This document shows, in pieces, positions 1 through 7,941 of a stretch of 42,775 nucleotides of DNA. This stretch comes from Gp6-AA40 sp036742665 (GTDB lineage Bacteria; Acidobacteriota; Vicinamibacteria; Vicinamibacterales; UBA2999). The DNA lies in the NCBI GenBank assembly GCA_036742665.1, contig DAINQP010000021.1, positions 1 through 42,775 of the forward strand, given 5' to 3'. A program made the translations under genes and the position numbers. Below the pieces are notes generated by a model. That model did no database searches. It was not told the DNA's origin and saw only the letters and a program-made list of their open reading frames with translations. The stretch's first letter is position 1. Each line of letters begins with the position of its first letter.

Positions 1-35
1 AAGGATGTCGCTACGATCCAGTAAGCGAGGCCTTC

Positions 36-215
36 ATGGATCAAAGCGAGCGAAACGCGCGCGAGCAGAATCAGCAGGGCGGACAGAACAAACCGCGTCA
101 GCAGCCTGACAGTAAAGAAGACAACGACAAGAGCGGCGACGAGCAGGAAGGTCGCGACGAGGCTCCGAAAAACCGCCCGGGAGCCGAGAAGAGTCCTTGG
201 CTCGGTGGTGGCTAA
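36..215 (+). CDS. small hydrophilic hypothetical protein (59 aa)
   Basis: Not recognised. The reading frame from ATG at 36 to TAA at 213-215 encodes 59 residues, almost all polar or charged (Q, N, D, E, K, R), with no hydrophobic core, so it is probably disordered; it ends in a Trp followed by a Gly-rich tail. A GAGG at 27-30 stands 5 nt before the ATG and supports this start. The frame is also open back to the window edge, so it could be the tail of a longer protein. No partner can be named; the next gene starts 223 bases downstream. Confidence 0.4.
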   Translation: MDQSERNAREQNQQGGQNKPRQQPDSKEDNDKSGDEQEGRDEAPKNRPGAEKSPWLGGG

Positions 216-438
216 TCCGCGCCGGTCTTCTCGTTCGTGACCCGCGAAGTGACGGCGAGGCACGCCCCAGGTTCCCATCCCCACGACATTTCGTGGCTGG
301 CGAACCAGCCTTCGTTTCCACACTCACTCGCGGACCTCGTTCGAACCGTGCACGCGAAGTTTGCACGCAGTTCGATCTGTAGCCGACTCGTTTCGTTCAG
401 GTGGTATTCTCGCGACAGCCCCGATCACCGCGAAGTGA

Positions 439-2307
439 GTGTCGACAGTGGCGCACGATACGCCTGCCGCGACCGATGCCGCAGTGCAGGCCGAGCAGAT
501 TCGAACGCTCTATAGCCAGAGCCTTGCGATCTTCGCGGTGAGTCCGCTCACCGCCACGATCGTCGCAGTCGTGCTCTGGCCCTCAGCGGATCGGCGCCTG
601 CTGATCGCGTGGGTCACCACGATGATCGTCGTGGTCATCGTACGCGCCGCGGTTCGTTACCGATATCTTCGCGCTCACCCATCCGCAGACGAGACTTCCG
701 CCTGGGCTCGACGCCTCGAGTGGGGCGCGTTGGTCACCGGCCTCGTGTGGGGACTCGGCGGCGCGACGTTCTACGACCCCGGCGCATTCGTGCCCCAACT
801 GCTGTTGGCATTTGCTGTTGGGGGAATGGTCGCCGGTGCGTCCGGCACATTCGCCCTTCACCTCCCGGCATTCCTGGCGTTCGCGACATCGGCCATCCTT
901 CCAGTTGCGATACGGATGGTTGCGGAGGGCGATGTTCCGCACATCGCCATGGGCGGCCTCGCCATCATCTACGGGATGGCGATGTGGTTGATTACCGCCC
1001 ACTCCAATCAGGCACTGGCCGAGTCGTTTCGTCTCCGTTTCGAGAACCAGGAGCTGCTGGCGCGACTGTCAGCCGCCCAGATCTCGCTGGCGGAGACCAA
1101 CCAGACACTCGAGCAGCGCGTCGCTGAAAGGGGCGCAGCATTGGAGCGTCAGAGCGAGGCACTGCGCGATGCGCAACGGATGGAATCAGTGGGGTTGCTC
1201 GCGGGTGGCGTCGCCCACGACTTCAACAATTTGCTGACCGTCGTGCTTGGCGATGTCGAGTTGTTGCTGACCGACGCGAGAAACCTGCACGACCGCTCCC
1301 GGCTCATCGAGATTAAGAGTGCCGCCAAACGCGGCGCCACGCTCGTGAGCCAGCTGCTCGCCTTCAGCCGGCGACAGGTGATGGTGCGTCAGGTCCTCGA
1401 GTTCAACGCCATCGTCAGCGAGGTCCGGCCGCTGCTCGTTCACCTGATTGGCGAACACATTCACCTTGTGGTCTCGCTCGCCCGTACTGCGCTGCACGTC
1501 GAAGCCGATCCCACGCAACTGCAGCAGACGATCATTAATCTGGCGACGAATGCTCGCGATGCGATGCCTGGTGGCGGGACGCTCACCATCACGACCGAGT
1601 TGGTCGACGGAGTTCCCCACGGCACCGCGTTTCCCGCGGACCGGTACGTCACGCTCAGCGTGAGGGACACCGGCATCGGCATGGACGCAGTGACCAAGCG
1701 ACTGGCGTTTGATCCGTTTTTCACCACGAAGGATGTCGGCAAGGGTACGGGCCTCGGACTGGCCAGCGTGTACGGGAGTGTGGAGCAGGCCGGCGGTCAC
1801 GTGCACGTGGAGTCGGAGCCGGGCCGCGGAAGTTGTTTCCGCGTCTTCCTTCCCTGGATAGCGGTGGAGACGATAGAAACCACCGACGTTCCCGTTGCGG
1901 CCTCCGCGCAACCGGTCGGCGCCGCGCATCCAGCCACGATCATCCTTGTCGAGGACGAGGCGCTGGTGCGTGAGATCAGTGCGAGAGTCCTCGGGCGCGC
2001 GGGTTACACCGTGCTCGAAGCGCAGGACGGCGAAGAGGCGTTGCAGATGGTGCGCCGCCATTCGGCGCAAATCGATTTGGTGATTACCGACGTGGTGATG
2101 GCCAAGCTCGGAGGACTCGAACTGGCACGACGCGTGACGGACGAGCGGCCGGGCCTTCCGATCCTGCTGATGTCGGGCTACAACGCGGAAGAGATGCCAG
2201 CAGACGACCCGGCCATCGGCTTCCTGCAGAAGCCGTTCACGCCAAGCGCGCTTCTGCAGACCGTCGGTGCATTGCTGGCTAACGCCGGACGGCCAGTCAA
2301 GATGTAG
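439..2307 (+). CDS. membrane hybrid sensor histidine kinase with C-terminal receiver
   Basis: Two-component signalling protein of 622 aa, inner membrane. Order: about six hydrophobic segments (residues ~28-185), a coiled coil (~195-245), a HisKA domain with H-box GGVAHDFNN (His260, the likely autophosphorylation site), a HATPase domain with an N-box NLATNARDAMPGGG near 370 and G-boxes (DTGIGM, GKGTGLGLASV), then a receiver domain (~495-615) with acidic residues VEDE, phosphoacceptor Asp551 in ITDVVM and the conserved Lys in LQKPF. The N-terminal region has no recognised periplasmic sensor loop, so the stimulus is unknown. The start is GTG at 439; no strong ribosome site was seen and GTG at 448 is possible. 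There is no separate output regulator next door, so the phosphate may pass to a distant protein. Confidence 0.9.
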   Translation: MSTVAHDTPAATDAAVQAEQIRTLYSQSLAIFAVSPLTATIVAVVLWPSADRRLLIAWVTTMIVVVIVRAAVRYRYLRAHPSADETSAWARRLEWGALVTGLVWGLGGATFYDPGAFVPQLLLAFAVGGMVAGASGTFALHLPAFLAFATSAILPVAIRMVAEGDVPHIAMGGLAIIYGMAMWLITAHSNQALAESFRLRFENQELLARLSAAQISLAETNQTLEQRVAERGAALERQSEALRDAQRMESVGLLAGGVAHDFNNLLTVVLGDVELLLTDARNLHDRSRLIEIKSAAKRGATLVSQLLAFSRRQVMVRQVLEFNAIVSEVRPLLVHLIGEHIHLVVSLARTALHVEADPTQLQQTIINLATNARDAMPGGGTLTITTELVDGVPHGTAFPADRYVTLSVRDTGIGMDAVTKRLAFDPFFTTKDVGKGTGLGLASVYGSVEQAGGHVHVESEPGRGSCFRVFLPWIAVETIETTDVPVAASAQPVGAAHPATIILVEDEALVREISARVLGRAGYTVLEAQDGEEALQMVRRHSAQIDLVITDVVMAKLGGLELARRVTDERPGLPILLMSGYNAEEMPADDPAIGFLQKPFTPSALLQTVGALLANAGRPVKM

Positions 2308-2318
2308 CGCGTCCGGCG
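2283..2318 (+). terminator. stem-loop at convergent gene end
   Basis: A perfect 9-bp inverted repeat, CGCCGGACG at 2283-2291 and CGTCCGGCG at 2310-2318, spans the stop codon of the histidine kinase and lies between two convergent genes. There is no T-run after it. A role in termination or 3'-end protection is inference. Confidence 0.4.
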
Positions 2319-2345
2319 CCGCCACTGTAATCCGCGTGCGTCCCG

Positions 2346-2981
2346 TCAACGCGTGGCGACTGTGACACGAACTTCAGAAGCCATCATCTTGGCGCCCTCG
2401 TGGTACGAGACGCTGACGGTGTCGCCCGTGTGGACGAATGTCGTGATGGAGGTGCTTCCGCCGGCGGCCTTCGTCGCCTTCGTCGCACCCTTTGCGAGGA
2501 CGTTGGTATCAGCAGTAATGCCGAAGCTGAGCTCGCGCCCTCCCTCGTCGATAACCAGCTGAGACGCGGTGACGAGCTTTACCTTGCCGGCGGAGATCTT
2601 CGTCGGATTGCTGATCGAGCCTTCGCCTCCCGCGCTGCTGATTCGGCTGATATCGGTCGCCACGTTGCGACCCTTGTCCACACGGTAGCGCACCAGTACG
2701 GCCTGTCCTTGCTCGAAGAAGCTGTTCACGCGCGGACTCGGACGGCCGGGCTGTTCCTTCTGTATGTCCCTCTCAGTGCGGCGTACGTTCAGATGGGTGT
2801 CACCATCGACAAAGACGGTCAACTCCTCTGCGCCAGCCTTCATTGAAAGGCTCGTGTCGGAGACGGACGTGACCGTTCCACGGGCTTCCCGAGTTTGCGC
2901 GAGCACGGGCGACGCGATCGCCAACACGCTGACGATTGATGCTGCGACGGCAAGGATTGCAAAGCGGTTTCTGTTCTCCAT
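2346..2981 (-). CDS. secreted DUF5666-like protein
   Basis: A 211-aa exported protein of unknown function. It has a clear signal peptide (hydrophobic core about residues 8-27, cleavage after VLAQ). The mature part consists of repeated beta-rich units of the kind ARGTVTSV..SLSMK..ELTVFVDGDTHL and AGKVKLVTASQLVIDEGG..LSFGITADT, which resemble the DUF5666 fold (small beta domains that follow a 'G.V.......v...g...v..dt' pattern). The family match is by eye. AGGAG lies 6 nt before the ATG, and a TATAAG box is seen at 3005-3010 on this strand. It is convergent with the histidine kinase. Confidence 0.75.
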   Translation of the reverse strand: MENRNRFAILAVAASIVSVLAIASPVLAQTREARGTVTSVSDTSLSMKAGAEELTVFVDGDTHLNVRRTERDIQKEQPGRPSPRVNSFFEQGQAVLVRYRVDKGRNVATDISRISSAGGEGSISNPTKISAGKVKLVTASQLVIDEGGRELSFGITADTNVLAKGATKATKAAGGSTSITTFVHTGDTVSVSYHEGAKMMASEVRVTVATR

Positions 2982-3004
2982 GTTTCGCTCCTTCTGTTTG
3001 AGCG

Positions 3005-3010
3005 CTTATA
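3005..3010 (-). promoter_or_regulatory. candidate -10 box for the DUF5666-like gene
   Basis: TATAAG on the minus strand, 23 nt upstream of the start codon at 2981, with the AGGAG ribosome site between them. No convincing -35 was seen. Confidence 0.35.
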
Positions 3011-3127
3011 CGGATAACGGGCCCACATGGCCATGCGCTGGCGCTATGCGGAGCCGGGTCTGTGGGCGAGCCGATTAGTCGCCTCGCCACAGTGATTTGG
3101 GCGGGGTGATGCGCGGTTGTGCGCGGG

Positions 3128-3382
3128 TTACTTTTGTGGTTGTGCTGGATGCTGGAACCCGCAGCCCGGGATCGTGCACACCGTCATGGTGTGTACATAG
3201 CGGATCACGCAGGTTCCGCCGACCTCTTGTGCGCCCGCCTCCATATTACGGCGCCCCATTCCCGACAGCACTTTATCCGGAATGAATCCGCCGCCGTCGT
3301 CGGTGATCATGCCGAGGACCGCCGCGAGGACGGCATACGTGCGGAAGACCAGCTTGGTGTTGATTAGCGTCGCGGAAGACAT
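3128..3382 (-). CDS. small hypothetical protein (84 aa)
   Basis: Not recognised. The N-terminal half has a hydrophobic stretch (VFRTYAVLAAVLGMI, residues 12-26) that could be a membrane segment; the C-terminal part carries three Cys residues, including a VCTIPGCGF motif. Third codon positions are strongly G/C, as in real genes of this genome, which argues that it is coding. No good ribosome site precedes the ATG. It is the only supportable gene in the gap between 2982 and 3421 and is divergent from the next small gene. Confidence 0.45.
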   Translation of the reverse strand: MSSATLINTKLVFRTYAVLAAVLGMITDDGGGFIPDKVLSGMGRRNMEAGAQEVGGTCVIRYVHTMTVCTIPGCGFQHPAQPQK

Positions 3383-3481
3383 GGCGACAGTCTAGGGCCG
3401 AACCCGGGAACCGCCATCCCCATGACGGCGCAGGCGGTCTCACTCGATCGAGGGAGGAACGGATGTTGCTCGAACGTGAGC

Positions 3482-3736
3482 ATGGGTATGCGAAACCAGC
3501 TCAGTCAATATGCTCAGCGGCGGATGACACGCCGACTATATCGATCCGCCCCGTGGATTGGCGGCGTCATCGCGCTCGTGACCATAGGCGGGGCGATGCG
3601 CCGCAAGGGAATCCTGCGCGGAGCCGTCGATACGGTGCTCGACTTCATTCCGTTCGTGGGCGCGGCCAAAAACATGGCGGAGGTCACCCGCGGACGCGAC
3701 TTCATCCCGGATCGCGCGCCCGCTCGTCCGCGATAG
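3482..3736 (+). CDS. small membrane-associated hypothetical protein
   Basis: An 84-residue protein with a basic N-terminus (QRRMTRRLYRSAPW), a hydrophobic segment (WIGGVIALVTIGGAM) and a second, amphipathic region (AVDTVLDFIPFVGAAKNMAE), ending in a charged tail. It looks like one membrane segment plus a membrane-lying helix; the function is not known. I place the start at ATG 3482 (or 3488) because the residues before it are atypical, although the same frame is open back to an ATG at 3422. A strong ribosome site (GGGAGGAAC, 3452-3460) stands just before an ATG at 3463 in a different frame, so the true start mechanism is unclear. Confidence 0.6.
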   Translation: MGMRNQLSQYAQRRMTRRLYRSAPWIGGVIALVTIGGAMRRKGILRGAVDTVLDFIPFVGAAKNMAEVTRGRDFIPDRAPARPR

Positions 3737-3759
3737 CCGAACACACCGTTTTCGTCGGA

Positions 3760-3765
3760 TATAGT
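3760..3765 (+). promoter_or_regulatory. candidate -10 box close to start codon
   Basis: TATAGT, 8 nt before the ATG at 3774. There is no Shine-Dalgarno sequence in this space. If used, the transcript would begin within a few bases of the start codon. Confidence 0.35.
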
Positions 3766-3773
3766 TCCGTTCC

Positions 3774-5042
3774 ATGAAAACGGTGATTGCGCTCATTGCC
3801 CTGACGTTCCTCCTCACCGTGCCAGCGGACGCCGGCGCGCAGGATCTGGCCATCGTCAACGCTCGGATTCTCGACGGCAAGGGCGGAGTCATCGAGCGCG
3901 GTGCGGTGGTCGTGCGCGGCGGCAAGATCGTGTCGGTCGGATCGGGTGCTGCGCCGTCAGGAGTGCAGCGCATCGACGCGCAGGGCCGAACCGTGATGCC
4001 CGGGTTCATCGACGCGCACCGTCACATCGCAACCGGAGACGCGGCCGAATGGCTGGCCAAGCGCGCGCCAGCGCAGATGCAAGATTTCCTCGACGCTGGC
4101 TTCACCACTGTGTTGTGCGCCATCTGCCCCGACCAGGCGCTCGAGTTGCGGCAGCGCGTCGAATCGGGCGCGGTCAAAGGGCCGCGTCTGTTAGTGGGAC
4201 AAATCATTCTGTTGGCACGGCCCGGCCCGCCAGCCGGTCGCGGCGACCCAGCGCGTTTTGACACATCGCGCCCACCGATGCGCCCGACGCAAGCGGCAGG
4301 CGCGATCCCGCCAGCCGAGACGATCACGTCCGTCGAATCAATTGCGAGCCGTAAGTACGACTATCTCAAGACGATCATCACGACGACGCCAGGTGGGCCC
4401 GAAGTGGACACGCTGAAGCTGATCGTCGCTGAAGGGAAAAAGCGCAACATCCCGACGATCACGCATGCAGTATCGGTGATCGACACACTTGCCGCAGTCG
4501 ATGCGCATCCCGACGTGCTCGTGCACACGCCGCACATCGGCCATCTCAATGACGATGGCGCTGCGGTGAAGAAGATCGCCGGCGCCGGGATCCCGATGAC
4601 CTCGACGCTGCAGGTCTTCGCTCCGCACTTTTCGCCGGACAACATGCCGCTGTTTCGCGATGGAGAGCCGTTCCCATGGAATACGCTCTCGAGCGCCGGA
4701 GACGGTCCGGTCAACGCGCGTCTGCTGTGGGAAGCGGGCATCTCGTACGGTTACGGCACCGACACCACCTGGCCACCGAAGGAGTCGTTGGGTGACGAAC
4801 TGCGTGCACTTAGCTTGGTCTTCTCGCCGCGCGACATCAGCAAGATCATGGGGCAGGGCGCCGCGCGCTCTACGCTGCGACAGGATTTCGGCACGCTCGA
4901 GCCGGGTAAGGTAGCCGACATCGTGCTCATCGATGGCAATCCGCTTACCAATATCAACGATCTGCTGAAGGTGATGGTGACGATTAAAGGCGGTCGGATT
5001 GTCTCAGACGCGCGCGTTCGCAACGGCCGAGCGACCAAATAG
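3774..5042 (+). CDS. exported amidohydrolase-family protein
   Basis: Metal-dependent hydrolase of the amidohydrolase superfamily, imidazolonepropionase-like branch, 422 aa. A signal peptide (residues 1-22, cut near AGAQ) directs it out of the cytoplasm. The beta-sandwich N-terminal part (LAIVNARILDGKGG) leads to the HxH metal motif GFIDAHRH (His82, His84); later come His-rich segments (THAVSVID, LVHTPHIGHL), GYGTDT with the candidate catalytic Asp, and the closing LEPGKVADIVLIDGNPL strand. The substrate cannot be read from sequence. Its translation start has a -10 box but no ribosome site. It is one of four amidohydrolases in this window and is less similar to the tandem pair at 23.7-26.2 kb than those two are to each other. 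Confidence 0.88.
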   Translation: MKTVIALIALTFLLTVPADAGAQDLAIVNARILDGKGGVIERGAVVVRGGKIVSVGSGAAPSGVQRIDAQGRTVMPGFIDAHRHIATGDAAEWLAKRAPAQMQDFLDAGFTTVLCAICPDQALELRQRVESGAVKGPRLLVGQIILLARPGPPAGRGDPARFDTSRPPMRPTQAAGAIPPAETITSVESIASRKYDYLKTIITTTPGGPEVDTLKLIVAEGKKRNIPTITHAVSVIDTLAAVDAHPDVLVHTPHIGHLNDDGAAVKKIAGAGIPMTSTLQVFAPHFSPDNMPLFRDGEPFPWNTLSSAGDGPVNARLLWEAGISYGYGTDTTWPPKESLGDELRALSLVFSPRDISKIMGQGAARSTLRQDFGTLEPGKVADIVLIDGNPLTNINDLLKVMVTIKGGRIVSDARVRNGRATK

Positions 5043-5049
5043 GCGTCAT

Positions 5050-5088
5050 GTCCGGCTTCAGAGACGTAGTGTCCGGCTCTAGCGTGAC
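5050..5088. repeat. two degenerate copies of the GTCCGGCTTTAGCCGGAC repeat
   Basis: ATGTCCGGCTTCAG at about 5048 and GTAGTGTCCGGCTCTAGCG from 5066 resemble the perfect palindromes at 7890, 19188 and 28549, but the right arms have decayed. They lie just after the amidohydrolase stop codon. Confidence 0.5.
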
Positions 5089-5145
5089 CTTATGCAATAG
5101 GACAGCTGGCAACCCGATTGAATGATCCGGCAAACGGAGGATGCG

Positions 5146-5574
5146 ATGTCGATCCTACGTTTGCTGCTTGCCGTAGTGCTGATCGTCGTGCTTGGTGCAT
5201 TTGTGATGGGATATCTCAGCAGTCGACGCGGCCAACAAGCGATCAGCTTGCCCGACCGGGCCGAGACGTCTGACAGCGTCGCCCGTGCGCGCGAGAGTGC
5301 GGCTCAGATCGGCGAGAAAGCTGGCGTCGCGGCCAGCACCGTCGGCGCCTCGCTCGAGGAAGCGGCGCTGACGACGAAGATCAAGGCAAAGATGGCGCTC
5401 GACGACATGGTCAAAGCCCGCGCGATCGATGTGACCACGCGCGGCACCACGGTGACGCTGAGTGGCATCGTTGAATCCAGGGCGGAACACGATCGCGCGC
5501 TGGCGCTGGCGCGTGAAACGGATGGCGTGACCGACGTCATCGACAATATGAAGATGCTGCAACCCGTTGGATGA
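5146..5574 (+). CDS. single-pass membrane BON-domain protein
   Basis: A 142-aa protein. Residues 4-24 (RLLLAVVLIVVLGAFVMGYL) form one transmembrane or signal-anchor segment, followed by a polar linker and a BON domain (about residues 70-140: ALTTKIKAKMALDDMV..RAIDVTTRGTTVTLSGIVESRAEHDRALALARETDGVTDVIDNM). BON domains are known to bind lipid or envelope components in OsmY-like proteins; here an envelope role is inference. I chose ATG 5146 over 5122 because GGAGG at 5136-5140 is 5 nt before it and the hydrophobic segment then starts at the N-terminus. Convergent with the next gene. Confidence 0.82.
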   Translation: MSILRLLLAVVLIVVLGAFVMGYLSSRRGQQAISLPDRAETSDSVARARESAAQIGEKAGVAASTVGASLEEAALTTKIKAKMALDDMVKARAIDVTTRGTTVTLSGIVESRAEHDRALALARETDGVTDVIDNMKMLQPVG

Positions 5575-5586
5575 GGAGTGGTCCGC

Positions 5587-6324
5587 TTAGAGGCGCCAAC
5601 CGCAGGTGTTGGCGATCAGGCCCGCGAGCTGGTCGAATCCCTGCACGACGAACTCCGCTGTCACCGGCTGTGCGTTGAACGGAGTAAAGCCGAAGCGAAG
5701 GTGGTTGGCTTTGGCGAGCTGACGGACAAACGCGACGCCATCGGGTGCGAACAGCTCATGAGCGCTATCGGAAACCTCCCACTGTTGAACTGTCGCCGGC
5801 CCATCGTCCCACTGCACGCGAATTGTGCGGCGGAGGGTATCGTCCTCGAACTTCGTCGAGGTGCCGAGCACGACAAACGTGTTCGTCGCGCGGGACAAGC
5901 AGCGGACGACGAGTACGGGCCGTGCCCGCGACGCCCACACCGGGACGTCATGCACCGCCTGCAACTCGAAGGTGATCGTCTTTGATCCGTCATGGGCCCA
6001 GGCGGCCTTTCGCTGTCCGGTCCACGTCGGCGCGGGAGCCGACTCTACGACGGTGGCCGCAGGGGCGGCCGGAGGAGTCCGCGTTGCAGCGGCCGCTGGC
6101 GATGCAGCTGAGGCCGTTTGCAATGGTGCGTCTCCACGCAGCGAGCTGAGCGCGACGACCAACAGGATGCCCGCGAGTGCGCCCGCTGCGCCGACGATCA
6201 TCAACGTCAGTCGCGTCACGCCGGGCTGCGCGTTGACCGCCGTCGCAGTCGTCCCCGCCCTCGCGATGGTGAGTTTCTCTCGCGTCGGGAGGATGGGTTC
6301 AGGCTCGATCGGGATCGGGTCCAC
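5587..6324 (-). CDS. single-pass membrane protein with VasI/TagO-like C-terminal domain
   Basis: The protein has a Pro-rich, Thr-rich N-terminus, one transmembrane helix (LTLMIVGAAGALAGILLVVAL) and an Ala/Pro-rich linker. Its C-terminal domain of about 120 aa has the pattern VLVVRC...RIRVQWDDGPA...W..S......F......FVRQLAKA..LRFGFTPFNAQPVTAEFVVQGF..LAGLIANTCGW. That pattern resembles the type VI secretion-associated VasI/TagO family; the match is by eye and no T6SS gene is nearby, so I do not assign a T6SS role. The frame is open up to 6438, overlapping the divergent RNase start; I prefer GTG at 6324, preceded by GCGAGG 9 nt upstream, which leaves about 110 bp for divergent promoters. Confidence 0.65.
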   Translation of the reverse strand: MDPIPIEPEPILPTREKLTIARAGTTATAVNAQPGVTRLTLMIVGAAGALAGILLVVALSSLRGDAPLQTASAASPAAAATRTPPAAPAATVVESAPAPTWTGQRKAAWAHDGSKTITFELQAVHDVPVWASRARPVLVVRCLSRATNTFVVLGTSTKFEDDTLRRTIRVQWDDGPATVQQWEVSDSAHELFAPDGVAFVRQLAKANHLRFGFTPFNAQPVTAEFVVQGFDQLAGLIANTCGWRL

Positions 6325-6436
6325 GGCCGTCAGCCTCGCAAGCGAGATGCCCGCACATCGTTGCCGCCGGCTGCGCGTGGCTTCCCAATCTCTGGTTACA
6401 GAACAGTGCGACCCATGATGAATTACGCTAGCGGCC

Positions 6437-7888
6437 ATGTTGAATGATCGCGCTTCGTTGAGAGCGATCGCGCGCCGCGCGATGATCGAGCGGGGCTTCG
6501 AGCCCGACTACTCGCCGGCAGCCGAGGCGCAGGTCCGCCAGTTGTCGAAGGACGTCTATGCGCCTGCTGAACGTCGCGACCTGCGCCACCTTCTGTGGTG
6601 CTCTATCGACAACGACGACTCACGCGATCTCGATCAATTGTCGGTGGCTGAGACCCGAAACGGTGCGACGGCGATTCTCGTGGCCATCGCCGACGTGGAC
6701 GCGCTGGTGCCGTGCGATTCCGCCGTCGATCGCCACGCACAGGCCAACACGACGTCTGTCTACACACCCGCCGAAATGTTTCCGATGCTGCCCGAGCGGC
6801 TGTCCACGGATCTGACGTCGCTCAATGAAGGCGAAGACCGGCCCGCGGTAGTTGTCGAAATGACGATGAACGGTGACGGTGATATCCGAAGCGCGGACGT
6901 GTATCTCGCGACGGTGCGCAATCGCGCCAAGCTGGCGTACCCGTCGGTGGGCGTCTGGCTCGAAGGACATGCGTCTCCGCCGCCGAACCTGACTGCGGTG
7001 AATGGCCTCGAGGACAACCTGCGCATCCAGGACGCCGCGGCGCGTGCATTGAAGGAGTCGCGGCATCGGCGCGGCGCGTTGACGCTCGAGACCATCGAGG
7101 GACGGCCCGTGTTCGATGGCGACAACGTGCGTGATGTGACCGCCACGGGCCGCACGCGCGCCTCAGAGCTGATCGAGGATTTCATGATCGCCGCCAACAC
7201 CTGCACGGCGCAGTTCCTCGAGTCACACGGCTTCTCCTCGCTGCGTCGCATCGTCCGCATGCCGGAACGCTGGTTGCGCATCGTCGCGTTGGCCGCTGAA
7301 ACGGGCACGCAGTTGCCGTCTGCACCCGACGGCCGCGCGTTGGAGCATTGGCTGCTCGCACAGCGCAACCTCGATCCCGAGCGCTTTACCGATTTGTCGC
7401 TGAGCGTCGTCAAGCTGCTCGGCCGCGGTGAGTACGTCGTCGAGAAGCCGAACGAGCCGACGCCGGATCATTTCGGTCTCGCGGTGGACGACTACGGCCA
7501 TTCGACAGCGCCCAACCGGCGGTTCGCCGATCTCGTCACGCAGCGGCTGGTCAAGGCGGCGCTGTTGCGACGCGATCCGCCGTATACGCACGATGCGCTG
7601 AGCGCCATTGCCGCGCGGTGCATGGAGCGCGAGGACGCCGCCAATCGCGTGGAGCGTCAGGTGCGGAAGGCGGCTGCGGCGATGGTGCTCCAGCGCCGGA
7701 TTGGCGAAGTCTTCGATGCCGTCGTGACCGGTTCCTCGCAGAAAGGCACCTGGGTTCGTGTGCGGCATCCGATTGTCGAGGGCAAGCTCGACGTGCGCGA
7801 CCATGCCGTTCAGGTTGGCGACCGCCTGCGCGTCAAGCTGACCCGCGTGGATCCTCCGAAGGGATTCATCGACTTCGCGCCGCTGTAG
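6437..7888 (+). CDS. RNB-domain (RNase II-type) ribonuclease
   Basis: A 483-aa, cytoplasmic, 3'-to-5' exoribonuclease-like protein. The RNB catalytic domain starts near residue 55 with SIDNDDSRDLDQ: Asp58, Asp64 and Asp66 match three of the four metal-binding Asp residues of RNase II/R, while the fourth position is Gln67 (usually Asp). Other RNB blocks follow (ELIEDFMIAANTCTAQFL, YGHSTAPNRRFADLVTQR). The C-terminal ~70 residues (EVFDAVVTGSSQKGTWVRV...VQVGDRLRVKLTRVD) look like an S1-type beta barrel. There are no N-terminal cold-shock domains, so it is shorter than RNase II (~640 aa) and RNase R (~810 aa). Whether the Gln affects activity is unknown; it may be normal for this short subfamily. 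The stop codon is part of a palindromic repeat. Confidence 0.88.
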   Translation: MLNDRASLRAIARRAMIERGFEPDYSPAAEAQVRQLSKDVYAPAERRDLRHLLWCSIDNDDSRDLDQLSVAETRNGATAILVAIADVDALVPCDSAVDRHAQANTTSVYTPAEMFPMLPERLSTDLTSLNEGEDRPAVVVEMTMNGDGDIRSADVYLATVRNRAKLAYPSVGVWLEGHASPPPNLTAVNGLEDNLRIQDAAARALKESRHRRGALTLETIEGRPVFDGDNVRDVTATGRTRASELIEDFMIAANTCTAQFLESHGFSSLRRIVRMPERWLRIVALAAETGTQLPSAPDGRALEHWLLAQRNLDPERFTDLSLSVVKLLGRGEYVVEKPNEPTPDHFGLAVDDYGHSTAPNRRFADLVTQRLVKAALLRRDPPYTHDALSAIAARCMEREDAANRVERQVRKAAAAMVLQRRIGEVFDAVVTGSSQKGTWVRVRHPIVEGKLDVRDHAVQVGDRLRVKLTRVDPPKGFIDFAPL

Positions 7889-7889
7889 T

Positions 7890-7907
7890 GTCCGGCTTTA
7901 GCCGGAC
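7890..7907. repeat. intergenic palindrome GTCCGGCTTTAGCCGGAC, copy 1
   Basis: GTCCGGCT-TT-AGCCGGAC, preceded by TGTA, where TAG is the RNase stop codon. It lies 34 nt before the DUF6152 ATG. Identical copies are at 19188 and 28549. A terminator-like hairpin is possible but has no T-run. Confidence 0.75.
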
Positions 7908-7941
7908 CTCCTGTGACACAATCACCGCCGGGAGGACTTAT

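Noticed and set aside
1186..2349. Long open frame antisense to the histidine kinase
   Set aside because: It mirrors the kinase and receiver codons, has no domain pattern and runs past both domain borders; a GC-rich shadow frame.
5587..6324. Type VI secretion locus suggested by the VasI-like domain
   Set aside because: No other secretion component is in the window; the domain alone is not enough.
7618..7941. Upstream extension of the DUF6152 frame
   Set aside because: It overlaps the end of the RNase gene; the ATG at 7942 has GGAGG at the right distance and begins a signal peptide.
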